Source: CAYNWT01 sp964450955 (GTDB lineage Bacteria; Planctomycetota; Planctomycetia; Planctomycetales; Planctomycetaceae). From it: DNA of 64,000 bases. A program made the translations under genes and the position numbers. The stretch covers positions 62,001-126,000 of the forward strand of contig CAYVFI010000016.1 in NCBI GenBank assembly GCA_964450955.1, given 5' to 3'. The notes below the pieces were generated by a model. It made no database searches, was not told the DNA's origin, and saw only the letters and a list, made by a program, of their open reading frames with translations. Of the stretch, positions 1-8,419 are shown piece by piece. The stretch's first letter is position 1. Every line of letters starts with the position of its first letter.

Positions 1-3
1 ACT

Positions 4-42
4 AAACGGGGTTTCCGAATCATTCTCGGAAGCCCCGTTTTT
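4..42 (+). terminator. Rho-independent terminator at window edge
   Basis: A 15-bp stem (4-18 paired with 26-40, one G-T wobble) with a 7-nt loop runs into a T tract at 38-42. It probably ends a plus-strand gene lying just left of the window. Confidence 0.7.
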
Positions 43-766
43 CGTTGAATCCTGCGTATTTTGCTGCGTTCCATCGGCACTTGTGGCTCGCTGTGGTAGC
101 TCCTGATCGCTCATGACTGCTACCACTTTTGCAAACAGTGGTACTCTCACTTCGCACCGCGGTTCGAAACGCAAATCGCCGAACACGGGCCCGGAGTCGT
201 TCAAGAAATCGGGGGCGGATTACTCCTACCCATCCTTGGTGACTGGCAACACCCACCGGTTGCCCACTCGGCTGTGCCGCAACGGATAGCTCTGAGCTCT
301 TAGGTACTTTCGCCTTGCCGCACCCGATGCAGATTTGCGGTTCTTCCTGGCGGAGTACCACGGATACAATCTGGGCTGAGATTTTGCTCGTTCCGTACCG
401 CCCACTGTTGCGTTGGGGGTTGGGGGGGCTGTAGTTACATCAAAGCGAACAGCTTGCGGCTTTCGCTCCCGGCTGCGGAGGTGGGTGAAAAGGGCACTTG
501 GCGGTTTGAATTTGCCAACCCGCTGCAGAACCAGTGAACCGCCACTTGGTGCGTATGAGCACTCGGCAAGCCTCCTCAGACCAACTTCCCTGCGAAAGCA
601 CCCCGACCGACAACAACTCAAGACTTTGAGAACCCCTACCAACCAGCCGGCCAATGAGGGCCTGTTGAGCTTTAAATGTGATGCATGAGCGATCATTTGG
701 GCTGATCAGCGTTCAAATCGTCTGACCTGTTCTGCAAGCTGGCGTCGCGGGTTTGAGCTTTTTGAT
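43..766. other. Gene-free stretch
   Basis: About 720 bases between the edge terminator and the first promoter. Open frames exist on both strands, but their translations are rich in Arg, Ser and Pro, lack recognisable motifs and have no ribosome binding sites. I see no RNA gene or mobile element here. It may hold decayed sequence. Confidence 0.5.
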
Positions 767-782
767 TGGCACATGAAGTGCT
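767..782 (+). promoter_or_regulatory. Putative sigma-54 promoter for PA2169 gene 1
   Basis: TGGCACATGAAGTGCT matches TGGCAC-N5-TTGC at 9 of 10 fixed bases with GG and GC ten bases apart. It lies 45 bases before the chosen start at 827. The alternative ATG at 773 falls inside the promoter, which argues against that start. Confidence 0.65.
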
Positions 783-826
783 TTTCGTCAAGATTCGGTA
801 TCTCATCACAGCACAAGGCCCCAGAG

Positions 827-1294
827 ATGGCACTTGAGACAAAAAATACGCTTACCGACGAAACGCTCGCGGTCGTGCAGGATCTTACTGCCATCAACCT
901 CGATAGCGAAAAAGGGCTCCAGGAGGCGGCCGAGCATTGTGCCGACAACGCAGCAGCAAAGCACCTCTTCACCGAACTCGCCCTCCAACGCGGGACTCAT
1001 GCGATTGAGCTGAACCGGTTGGCCGGCATGAATAGCGAAGGCCCGGGCGACAGTGGAACCGTGTCCGGCGCCGCGCACAGGTTCCTCATGAACATTCGCG
1101 GTAAGCTTGGCGGCGGTGTCCCTGTCATGCTTATCGAAGCAGAACGGGGCGAGGACTACATCAAGAGCAAGTATGAAGGCGCCCTCAAAGAACATGCCGG
1201 TAGTGCGATCACGGACGTGCTAAACCAGCAATACGCAGCGGTAAAGGCCGGGCACGACCGGGTTCGTGAACTCCGAGACAAGCTGAACGGCTAA
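827..1294 (+). CDS. PA2169-family (DUF2383) four-helix-bundle protein, copy 1
   Basis: A 155-residue cytoplasmic protein of the ferritin-like PA2169/DUF2383 family. The biochemical role of the family is unknown; members are often stress-associated. The helices carry paired acidic residues, and the signature segment LIEAERGED lies in the second half. The start at 827 gives an N-terminus (MALETKNTL) that lines up with MTVETKTNL of the copy at 30158, whereas an upstream ATG at 773 lies inside the promoter. It is one of three paralogues in this window, each preceded by a sigma-54-like promoter. The family assignment is firm; the function is open. Confidence 0.88.
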   Translation: MALETKNTLTDETLAVVQDLTAINLDSEKGLQEAAEHCADNAAAKHLFTELALQRGTHAIELNRLAGMNSEGPGDSGTVSGAAHRFLMNIRGKLGGGVPVMLIEAERGEDYIKSKYEGALKEHAGSAITDVLNQQYAAVKAGHDRVRELRDKLNG

Positions 1295-1429
1295 GCCGCC
1301 AGTTAAGATACAAATTGGACCAGTGCGTATGTCATCAGCACACATGCATTGACGATAAACAGGCAAGATTGAATCGCGTGAGTAAACGTCAGACGGCCGA
1401 ACGCCGCGCGAAGGACAGGTTGAATCCAC

Positions 1430-2053
1430 ATGATCGGGCGGAGTAAATCCAAAGAGAAGCTCGGGATGCCATCATTTATGCAGCGATGGTGGTTGATTCT
1501 CCGAGCATGGTGCCGCCAGCCCTCGCAGGTTGCGACTGTCATGCCAAGTTCCCGACAGCTTATCAAGACCATCACCAGCCGTGCCTGCCTGACGCAAGCG
1601 AGTGTCGTGGTTGAACTCGGCCCCGGTGCGGGAGGAACGACAATTGCGCTGCTAAAGACGTTACCCCCAAACGCAACGCTGCTGGCAATCGAAAAGACGG
1701 AACAGCTTATTGAACCTCTGCGAATGATTCACGACGACCGGCTGACCGTCCTGCATGGCGACGCTGTGGACCTGACGGATTTGCTAAGGCAACATCAACT
1801 CGAATCAGTCGATGTCGTCGTGTCAGGTATCCCTTTCAGTTCTATTCCACGTGACGTTGCATCCCGCATCACAGCAGCAATCCGTGACGCCATGAGTGAG
1901 AACGGCGAATTCATCGCCTATCAAATGAAGGGTGATATCGAAGAGACCGCGCGACCTTTGTTTGGCACGCCTCAGGTCGACTTCGTTCCGCTAAACGTCC
2001 CGCCCCTTCGAGTCTATTCCTGGTCGCCACGTCGCGAGACGGTTGGAGTATAG
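1430..2053 (+). CDS. SAM-dependent methyltransferase, phospholipid N-methyltransferase-like
   Basis: A 207-residue class I methyltransferase. Motif I (VVELGPGAGGTT, about residues 61-72) forms the SAM-binding loop, followed by an acidic strand end (LLAIEKTEQL) and a motif IV-like segment (VVVSGIPFSSIP). The MPSSRQL segment just before motif I and the overall length resemble the PmtA-type phosphatidylethanolamine N-methyltransferase group and its rRNA-dimethylase-like relatives, so a membrane lipid substrate is the best guess. The start may instead be the ATG at 1466, which has a better purine-rich upstream sequence. It lies 136 bases after PA2169 copy 1 and ends 26 bases from the convergent neighbour. 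Confidence 0.8.
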   Translation: MIGRSKSKEKLGMPSFMQRWWLILRAWCRQPSQVATVMPSSRQLIKTITSRACLTQASVVVELGPGAGGTTIALLKTLPPNATLLAIEKTEQLIEPLRMIHDDRLTVLHGDAVDLTDLLRQHQLESVDVVVSGIPFSSIPRDVASRITAAIRDAMSENGEFIAYQMKGDIEETARPLFGTPQVDFVPLNVPPLRVYSWSPRRETVGV

Positions 2054-2079
2054 ACAGCTTGCGGTTTCTGTGTGACTGT

Positions 2080-4884
2080 TCAGGATGTTGATGCAAGTCG
2101 TGATGCTGCCAATTGCAGGTCGGCGACCAGTTGGCTTTGCATCTCGTCACGCCGTTCAGATCGCGGGGCGCGAAGAATGGCTGATGGGTGCCACGTGGCC
2201 AGAGTCTGCCCACAGTAGTCGGACGGAATAAACTGACCGCGTTCTGTCGATACGCGAAACTCCGGACCAATCACCTGCTTCGCCGCCGTTGCGCCAAGAC
2301 ACACGACCACCTCTGGACCGATTAAGGCCAGTTCGGCCTCGACCCACGGCTTACAGGCAGCCATTTCCCTGGCGTCGGGTCGCTGATGCAATCGTTTCTT
2401 TCCTCGCGGCGTGTACTTAAAGTGCTTGACGGCGTTTGTCACGTAGACCTGTTCTCTATTAATGCCGGCTGACGCGAGCGCGTCGTTAAGAACCTCTCCG
2501 GCCGGACCCGAAAATGGCCGACCAGCAATGTCTTCGCAGTCGCCGGGCTGTTCTCCAATCAACACCATTCGCGCGTTCGATGGACCTTCACCGAACACGG
2601 TTTGCGTGGCTGTGGTGTGCAGGTCGCAACCGCGGCATGCTGAGGCCGCATGACGCAACGCATCGACTGTTTGCTGTTGCGGGAAGAAATCGGCAGCGGA
2701 AGTTGCAAAGCCTTCTTGCTGTTTGATCATTAGTTCTACGCGCCGCTGAGCGTCTGCCAGCAAGTCGGGAATGATCGCGGTCTCAGGCAGTGTCGCCCAG
2801 TGCCGCGCCGGCATCTCGCGCGTCATCGCGGCTAGTTTAATTCGGGCAGGGTTAAAGATGGAGCCGTAGTAGGTCTTCCACAGATCCTCCAGTTCATCGG
2901 CTTTCGGGCCATCGCTTGCGGGCACGCCGGGACCAAAATGCAGCTTCTTCAGATCCCACGTGGCCGATTCGTGCGGGGTCAAAATAGACCATCGCATTGA
3001 TGGAAATCGTCTGGCAAAAAACGGCGCTGTCAGTTGCACGATGCGATGATCGGGGCGATGCCACGCAACAAAGTGTTCGCCTTCTTCGGTCTCAATTCGT
3101 CTGAATCGGACGAACGCTTTCATCTTGTGCCTGTCACGCCGTACCTGATTGGCCATGACTGTGAGTCGCCGAGTGTCAGTATCCCCGGTCAGTTGCAGCA
3201 GGTGCTTTTCGCCATGCGTAATTCTCCACAACGCACGATACAGCCTTTCCCAGCGATCACTATCGCGATGACATGCCACCCGTTTTGCAAGTTCGACAAA
3301 CTCCCCCGGTACGTGAAACGGCGCGGCAGACCTGCCGCCGGCTTCCGAGAGTTCCGCCTGATGAATATCAAACAAGCCACGTTCGCTCGGTTCACGAAAA
3401 ACGATCTCAGAAGGAGGCACGTCATTTTGGATCAGCCGTCTGGCTTCGCTTCGCCACGATGAGAAGTCAGCGACCGAGACAAACCGAGTTTCCTTCGATT
3501 TGTCGCTTACCACCGCTGGCAGGATGAATGGCCCAACGGGCTGAGCGGGCTGCTGGCGGCGACCTGATCGACCGGGCGTCTGCGGACGTCGATTTGGCAC
3601 GGAAGAACTTGTAGCGGGCGGACTCTGTGGTTCCACGTTCTTTTGTGCCGGTACCGAATCCGCTCCAAACAAAAGCAACTGTTTCGGCTGTTCCACAAAC
3701 CGGTCGCGCAAATTGTCGTCGTCCAAATGTCGGAGCGCTGGATTGTGATCCAGCGCGATGACAAACGGTGCCGCGCGTTTCCAGGCGACACGCATTTTCT
3801 TGAGATCCGCGACCGTCATCCTGCGGTAACGACGCGTCTTCAGAATCTTGCCCACACTTCTTGAACCGATGCCGGGAATGCGCAGCAGTTCTTCACGCGA
3901 TGCTTTGTTGACGTCAACGGGAAAAAAGTCACGATTCACCAGGGCCCATGCGAGCTTCGGATCAATGTCCAGAGCGAGGTTCGCGTCGTGTTCGGTGACG
4001 ATCTCTTCAACGCTGAATCCATAAAATCGCAGAAGCCAGTCGGCTTGATAAAGGCGATGTTCGCGAACCAACGGAGGACTGCTGCCCGGTAGCCGTGCAT
4101 CAGCGTGAGGAATTGGGCTAAACGCAGAGTAGTAAACGCGTCGCAGTTTCTGTTGCCCGTACAGGCTGGAAGCCGTCTTTAGAATTTCGCGATCGGGTGT
4201 CGGAGTGGCTCCAACAATCATCTGAGTGCTCTGACCCGCCGGGGCAAACCGGGGAACTTTGAATCCAGCCTTCTTTTCCGTTTTGTAGTCGTCGATGCGG
4301 TGCTTGATGGAACCCATCGCGGCCACGATTTCCGGTTCCTTCTTCTCCGGCGCCAGCTTCTTCAAATCGGCGGGCGTTGGAAGTTCAATGTTGACGCTAA
4401 GCCGGTCGGCCCAACGCCCGGCTTCAGCCAGAAGTTCGTCCGCAGCACCCGGAATCGATTTTAGATGGATGTACCCGCCGAATTTATGATCCTGACGCAG
4501 CGATCGCGCGACGGCCGTCATTTGTTCCATCGTGTAGTCGGCGTTTTGGATGATACCCGAACTGAGGAACAATCCTTCGACGTAGTTTCGCTGGTAGAAC
4601 TGAATAGTCAGCCGAACGACTTCCTCAATCGAAAACCGAGCACGCGGCGTGTCGCTGGTGACGCGGTTAATGCAATACTGGCAGTCGAATATGCAGTAAT
4701 TGGTCAGCAGAATTTTGAGCAGTGAAACACAACGCCCATCCGGAGTGTAACTGTGGCAGATACCGGTCCCTTCTGTGCTGCCAAGCTTGCTGCCCGCACG
4801 TGTGCTTTTGGAACCACTACTCGCGCAGGAGGCATCGTACTTTGCCGCGTCCGCGAGAATTTCCAGCTTGGCCTGAACGTCCAT
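2080..4884 (-). CDS. Radical SAM - DUF4130 - UdgX triple-domain DNA modification/repair protein
   Basis: A 934-residue fusion. Residues about 1-400 form a radical SAM domain with the cluster motif C64-x3-C68-x2-C71 and a helix-hairpin-helix (LLRIPGIGSRSVGK, about 332-346), matching the DNA modification/repair radical SAM family. A Pro/Arg-rich linker (about 410-450) leads to a DUF4130-like domain (about 460-715). The C-terminal 200 residues are a UdgX-type uracil-DNA glycosylase-fold domain: GEQPGDCED, GRPFSGPAG, and an RGKKRLH loop whose His matches the residue that becomes covalently linked to uracil-derived DNA in UdgX. Four Cys (CRGC near 750, then Cys near 843 and 861) suit a 4Fe-4S cluster. 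These three modules are usually separate neighbouring genes or two-domain fusions. The target lesion of the radical SAM part is unknown. Confidence 0.9.
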   Translation of the reverse strand: MDVQAKLEILADAAKYDASCASSGSKSTRAGSKLGSTEGTGICHSYTPDGRCVSLLKILLTNYCIFDCQYCINRVTSDTPRARFSIEEVVRLTIQFYQRNYVEGLFLSSGIIQNADYTMEQMTAVARSLRQDHKFGGYIHLKSIPGAADELLAEAGRWADRLSVNIELPTPADLKKLAPEKKEPEIVAAMGSIKHRIDDYKTEKKAGFKVPRFAPAGQSTQMIVGATPTPDREILKTASSLYGQQKLRRVYYSAFSPIPHADARLPGSSPPLVREHRLYQADWLLRFYGFSVEEIVTEHDANLALDIDPKLAWALVNRDFFPVDVNKASREELLRIPGIGSRSVGKILKTRRYRRMTVADLKKMRVAWKRAAPFVIALDHNPALRHLDDDNLRDRFVEQPKQLLLFGADSVPAQKNVEPQSPPATSSSVPNRRPQTPGRSGRRQQPAQPVGPFILPAVVSDKSKETRFVSVADFSSWRSEARRLIQNDVPPSEIVFREPSERGLFDIHQAELSEAGGRSAAPFHVPGEFVELAKRVACHRDSDRWERLYRALWRITHGEKHLLQLTGDTDTRRLTVMANQVRRDRHKMKAFVRFRRIETEEGEHFVAWHRPDHRIVQLTAPFFARRFPSMRWSILTPHESATWDLKKLHFGPGVPASDGPKADELEDLWKTYYGSIFNPARIKLAAMTREMPARHWATLPETAIIPDLLADAQRRVELMIKQQEGFATSAADFFPQQQTVDALRHAASACRGCDLHTTATQTVFGEGPSNARMVLIGEQPGDCEDIAGRPFSGPAGEVLNDALASAGINREQVYVTNAVKHFKYTPRGKKRLHQRPDAREMAACKPWVEAELALIGPEVVVCLGATAAKQVIGPEFRVSTERGQFIPSDYCGQTLATWHPSAILRAPRSERRDEMQSQLVADLQLAASRLASTS

Positions 4885-5369
4885 GTATCGCAGTCGTAAC
4901 GGGGCGGTTTAGATGACCCCAATGCTGTGGTTGCCGAAGGTAGCCTCAAACCGGCTACCAAAGAAATACCTACGGATCACGTTTTCTGACCGCAAACATT
5001 CAGAGACTCGTCAATCACGGAACCAATGATGTTGCGTCAGGATGACAACCGTAGGCACAGTCGTTGACGCATCATAGCTGGAATATGGATTGCGTCCGCA
5101 GGTTTTCGCCGGTGCCCGTCACGGACGGTTTGATTCACGATCGACGTGCCCGCTTATTCTCGACTGAAAGAATTCCAGTCAACCGCGGCGGACTCGCTGC
5201 GAAACCGAGTTAAGCGTTCTCATGAGGCGAACGCTTGACTGTCGTCCGCAGGCCGCGTCTAGCAGAACGCTCGCACACACAAATTCAAGCACTCAACCGG
5301 GCGGTATGGGTACGGTAGAGAGCCTCATCGGTCGGACGGTTGATGAAGCGGGTCTTCGCTCCCAGCCGA
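4885..5369. other. Gene-free stretch
   Basis: About 485 bases between the start of the UdgX fusion and the stop of the BON gene. It must hold the promoter of the fusion gene near 4890-4960, but no clear -35/-10 or sigma-54 element stands out. I see no convincing small gene. Confidence 0.45.
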
Positions 5370-5618
5370 TTACGCTTCGACAGTGATGCGGTTGACGACG
5401 TGAAACTGATCTTTGTGCTCTGTGGCCGTCGTCGAGGCAACTTGTTTGAGGTAGTGCGATGCAACCGAACCAGTCAGCACCAGAGTCTCCCCAACCTGCC
5501 GGCAATTCACCGCTCGCAATTCAAGATAGCCCGACTGATGGATCGCGCGTTCGACTGTATTACTGCATGAACACGAATCGGAAGTGGCGTGGATGCCGTT
5601 AGGTTTGATCTGCTGCAT
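5370..5618 (-). CDS. Small BON-domain protein
   Basis: An 82-residue protein with the shortened BON-like fold often seen in planctomycetes. The core runs ALxxSGYxELRAVxC-like, then LVLTGSVASHYLKQVAS, and ends VVNRITV. BON domains are thought to bind phospholipid or to attach proteins to the envelope; OsmY is the stress example. No signal peptide is visible. It lies 94 bases downstream of the CsbD gene on the same strand, so both may be read from the sigma-54-like site at 5979-5994. The ribosome binding site is weak. Confidence 0.7.
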   Translation of the reverse strand: MQQIKPNGIHATSDSCSCSNTVERAIHQSGYLELRAVNCRQVGETLVLTGSVASHYLKQVASTTATEHKDQFHVVNRITVEA

Positions 5619-5712
5619 TACCTAATACCTGAATGAGTGATTTCGAAAGCACCGACGGTCTTGAAGATGTTTCAACGAACGATGTCGCGAACTTTAAGCC
5701 GGACCAGGGCGA

Positions 5713-5916
5713 CTAGCAGTTGCAGCTTTTCTCAAACTCCGCGACTTGCTTCTCAGCTTCTTCTTTCGCGAGTCCGTACCGTTCCTGCACTTTCCCCACA
5801 AGTTCTTCCCGCTTTCCGTCTACCACGTCGAAGTCGTCGCTTGTGAGCTTACCCCACTTCTGCTGGGCCTGACCTTTCAGTTGCTTCCACTTGCCTGCGA
5901 CCTGATCCCAATTCAT
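5713..5916 (-). CDS. CsbD family stress protein
   Basis: A 67-residue protein starting MNWDQVAGKWKQLKGQ, the classic CsbD opening, followed by WGKLTSDDFDVVDGKREELVGKVQ, which matches the family core. CsbD-like proteins are small, charged, mostly helical and abundant in stress; CsbD of Bacillus subtilis is a sigma-B general stress protein of unknown mechanism. A good ribosome binding site (GAAGGGG) precedes the ATG. The unusual tail ends CNC. A sigma-54-like site lies 63 bases upstream. Confidence 0.92.
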   Translation of the reverse strand: MNWDQVAGKWKQLKGQAQQKWGKLTSDDFDVVDGKREELVGKVQERYGLAKEEAEKQVAEFEKSCNC

Positions 5917-5978
5917 CGTAGCCCCTTCATAAATTCGTTAGTTACGCCGACGGGTTGTCCATCGGCCAATGAAGACTT

Positions 5979-5994
5979 TGCAAGTTCCGGACCA
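5979..5994 (-). promoter_or_regulatory. Putative sigma-54 promoter for CsbD gene
   Basis: Read on the minus strand, TGGTCCGGAACTTGCA matches the consensus at 8 of 10 fixed bases with a perfect TTGCA -12 box. It lies 63 bases before the CsbD start. Confidence 0.5.
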
Positions 5995-6024
5995 ACGCCG
6001 CCCGGGCCCCGCCGATTTTTCGTT

Positions 6025-6546
6025 TTATTCGCTGCTCACGGAAACTGTTTCATTTTCGCCGTAGTCCTCCGGCCGTTTCCCGGTTAGCAGAGCCTTTGAT
6101 ACCCGGTAGAGATTTACGAAGGCGCTGGACGGCGCATCCCAGTATTCGGCATCGGTAATTTCGACTCGAACCATTGCAAGACGCGAGTCATCCTTCCCGC
6201 CAGTGAACCAGGCCTTGGCGAATGTGTTCCAAAGCTCACTTAGCTTCGCGGAATCGTCAACGACTGCGGCTTTACCCGATACAGAAACGTAGTGCTGCTC
6301 ATCGGGGTCGGCGAAGCTGACGTTCACGTTCGGGTTTTTCGCAATTTCAAGCACCTTCACGGAATCGCGATCTGTCAGGAACCACAGGTGATAGTCTGTG
6401 TCGGTGGTGTGAGTGGCCATCGGCCGACTGCACAGCGACCCGTCCGATCGCTGCGTGACCAGCATGCCGGTTCGAATCGCACTAATCAGACGGAACAGCT
6501 TCTCGACCTTGGGGTCGTTGTTGGCTGGAGTGTCGCCGACTGCCAT
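6025..6546 (-). CDS. Pyridoxamine 5'-phosphate oxidase-fold general stress protein
   Basis: A 173-residue split-barrel flavin-binding protein of the general stress protein 26 type. The order is KLFRLISAIRTGMLVTQ, then SRPMAT, then LWFLTDRDSVKVLEI, NVNVSFADP and a late WFTGGKDDSRLAMVRV segment. These proteins bind FMN or FAD and some reduce small substrates; true pyridoxine synthesis is unlikely. The chosen ATG at 6546 has AGAGGAT immediately upstream and begins MAVGDTPAN. A longer frame reaching 6600 would run into the sigma-54-like promoter at 6596-6611. It is transcribed away from the DUF3891 gene. Confidence 0.86.
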   Translation of the reverse strand: MAVGDTPANNDPKVEKLFRLISAIRTGMLVTQRSDGSLCSRPMATHTTDTDYHLWFLTDRDSVKVLEIAKNPNVNVSFADPDEQHYVSVSGKAAVVDDSAKLSELWNTFAKAWFTGGKDDSRLAMVRVEITDAEYWDAPSSAFVNLYRVSKALLTGKRPEDYGENETVSVSSE

Positions 6547-6595
6547 CTCTATCCTCTTTGGTTGCAGTTTTAGAAAGGTGCTGGCTAACCAGATC

Positions 6596-6611
6596 TGCAA
6601 CCGTCATGCCA
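6596..6611 (-). promoter_or_regulatory. Putative sigma-54 promoter for flavin-oxidase-fold gene
   Basis: On the minus strand TGGCATGACGGTTGCA matches at 9 of 10 fixed bases with a perfect TTGCA box, 50 bases before the start at 6546. Confidence 0.65.
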
Positions 6612-6687
6612 AAGCGGGCAGCTACGGTCAGATGTCGCAGGCCACAGATACCGGCTCAGCAAGAGCTCTCACGTTCCGGTTTAGCCA

Positions 6688-6703
6688 TGGCACGCGGGTT
6701 GCT
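6688..6703 (+). promoter_or_regulatory. Perfect sigma-54 promoter upstream of DUF3891 gene
   Basis: TGGCACGCGGGTTGCT matches all ten fixed consensus bases. It faces the DUF3891 gene, 187 bases away, and is divergent from the site at 6596-6611, so one activator-binding region could serve both. The long leader between 6703 and 6890 shows no obvious gene. Confidence 0.75.
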
Positions 6704-6889
6704 TCTTCGTTTTCTCCAGCATCAATACGGCAGCCCGTGGCTCAGGACTGTCAGCCACTTCATCCCTCTTTGTCACCTTCCCACAGCGGGCTGGCCTCAA
6801 ATCATGGTCGCGCCTACTGACCGCCCCTGACTGGTGCGGTTTGGTCGCTGCGTCAGGTAATTTTCAAGCCGACGGAATATCGAAATCTG

Positions 6890-7630
6890 ATGATCGTCAC
6901 CAATGTCGAAACTGGCTGGGAAATCATCTTCCAACCCGCGGACGGTTTACTGGCGGGGTCGATTGCCGAACAGTTCGATCACAACCACCGAAGCAAGTAC
7001 TGGTTCGAAACCGTGGCCACCATCATTGCTCATGACGATCAAAAGGTCGCTTTTCTGCCGGGACAGCAAAGTTACCTCACCGACATCGGCGCTCCGAAAG
7101 ATTTCAAGATGATGGCCATGTCCGCGGACGAGCGGTTCGTCGAGGTCCGTGATCGGATTGATAATTGTTATCGCAAGCATCGATGGATCGGCATGCTGGA
7201 AACCATGCACGCTGAGTTCCTTTACAAGGACCGCGAAGTGTCAGGCCCTCTGCGCCGATTCCTTGACGAAGCGACGAAGCGACGGGCAGACACCGTAAAG
7301 GAATTAAACGCGACAACACACGACCTTCAGGTCGCCTACGACTTAATGCGTTGGTGCGATCGCTGCTCTCTTATTCTCTGCCAAAACCAGATCCCGACCA
7401 TGGGTCGACGAATCGAAATCATCACGACCTCTGATGATGTTCGTTACGACATCATGCAGAAGGGCGATGACCTTGTCAGCGTCGAACCCTGGCCGTTCGC
7501 TGCCGATCGTTTTTCAGTGTCTGCCGAAGTTCATCCCGCGAACAAACTTCAGTTCAGCGACGACGACGATCTCAAGCGAACCATCGACTCTGGCCAGCCG
7601 ACAGTACGTTGCTGGACATTCCAGCGCTGA
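6890..7630 (+). CDS. DUF3891 family protein
   Basis: A 246-residue protein resembling the DUF3891 family. It starts with an apparent sensing or substrate segment (WEIIFQPADGLLAGSIAEQF), continues with a His/Asp-containing part (TIIAHDDQKV) and has a central helical region ending LMRWCDRCSLILCQNQIP. Known members have no assigned reaction; the HD-like arrangement of His and Asp hints at a metal site, but this is inference. The ribosome binding site is poor. The gene sits behind a perfect sigma-54 promoter and beside the flavin-oxidase and PA2169 genes, which suggests a stress role. Confidence 0.75.
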   Translation: MIVTNVETGWEIIFQPADGLLAGSIAEQFDHNHRSKYWFETVATIIAHDDQKVAFLPGQQSYLTDIGAPKDFKMMAMSADERFVEVRDRIDNCYRKHRWIGMLETMHAEFLYKDREVSGPLRRFLDEATKRRADTVKELNATTHDLQVAYDLMRWCDRCSLILCQNQIPTMGRRIEIITTSDDVRYDIMQKGDDLVSVEPWPFAADRFSVSAEVHPANKLQFSDDDDLKRTIDSGQPTVRCWTFQR

Positions 7631-7734
7631 CTGTTCCCTGATGCCGGCCGGCGCGCTCATACCAGAACGCACAACGTGTCAGGGCAGCGATACGTTTCCT
7701 TGCCATTGGCGGGTACGCCAACTGCCGCGAAGGT

Positions 7735-7769
7735 AAAAAAACGCCCCGTCACTTAACCATGATCGGGGC
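7735..7769 (-). terminator. Rho-independent terminator of PA2169 copy 2
   Basis: On the minus strand GCCCCG (7769-7764) pairs with CGGGGC (7748-7743) and is followed by seven T (7741-7735). It lies 20 bases after the stop of the PA2169 gene at 7789. It may also limit readthrough of the convergent DUF3891 gene. Confidence 0.75.
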
Positions 7770-7788
7770 TCAGGCTCGCGTCGCCGCG

Positions 7789-8257
7789 TTAGTCATTCTT
7801 GTAGGCATCGCGGAGATCTCTGACTCCGTCGTGCCCGGCCTTCACACACGCGTACTGCTTCAGCAACACGTCGTTCATCGCGCTGCCGGCGGTCGATTTG
7901 AGAGCCTCCTCGTAGGCCTCCTTGATACTGTCTTCCCCGCGTTCAGCTTCGATTAGAACCACATAGGGGTCGCCACCGTTTAGCTTTGCACGGACATTGA
8001 CCCACGCCCGGTGCATACATCCAAGCAGTGAGCCGTCGTCAGCCGCTTTCTCGCCGTTCCATGCGACGAACGTTTGAAGTTCTTCGGCGTGGTTCGCTCG
8101 TTCTTCCGCGAGCCCTCGAAACAGCTTTGCAATGTCGTCTTCAGAGATTTCTTCAGCCGCTTCCCTGAAGCCCTTGCTGGAGTCCAGGTTAATCTGAATG
8201 AGATCCTGAAGCTGCAATGGTCGAATTGTCGAGGTTCTCTTTTGTTTCAATGGCCAT
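7789..8257 (-). CDS. PA2169-family four-helix-bundle protein, copy 2, frame interrupted near the start
   Basis: The body from LQDLIQINLDSSKGF to the end matches the other two PA2169-family proteins, including LIEAERGEDSIKEAYEEAL. Their usual N-terminus is present here as MAIETKENLDNSTIA from the ATG at 8257, which has a good AAGGAG site, but it lies in a different frame that stops after 22 residues. Compared with its paralogues the sequence lacks about two bases near 8210-8217. Either the gene is broken, the assembly has an indel, or translation starts from a TTG at 8250 in the main frame, giving 153 residues with an altered N-terminus. Promoter and terminator are both intact. Confidence 0.75.
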
Positions 8258-8311
8258 GTTTATCTTCTCCTTAGTTAGATGTCGGCCGAGTTGCGCGACG
8301 GGATAGGAGGA

Positions 8312-8327
8312 CGCAATCGCCGTACCA
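8312..8327 (-). promoter_or_regulatory. Putative sigma-54 promoter for PA2169 copy 2
   Basis: On the minus strand TGGTACGGCGATTGCG matches at 9 of 10 fixed bases, 55 bases before the ATG at 8257. The spacing resembles that of copies 1 and 3. Confidence 0.65.
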
Positions 8328-8419
8328 ATTTTAAATAGCCAGCCGTTTCGCGAGAGAAGGCCATGCGTCATCGGGTTTCCGGTCTTTCGTCACACAAGTT
8401 GACCGTTCATCGATCACAG

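Noticed and set aside
226..696. Minus-strand 156-codon open frame (and overlapping frames at 20-361 and 413-688).
   Set aside because: Composition is biased to Arg and Ser, no motif or ribosome binding site is visible and frames overlap on both strands. It looks like chance openness.
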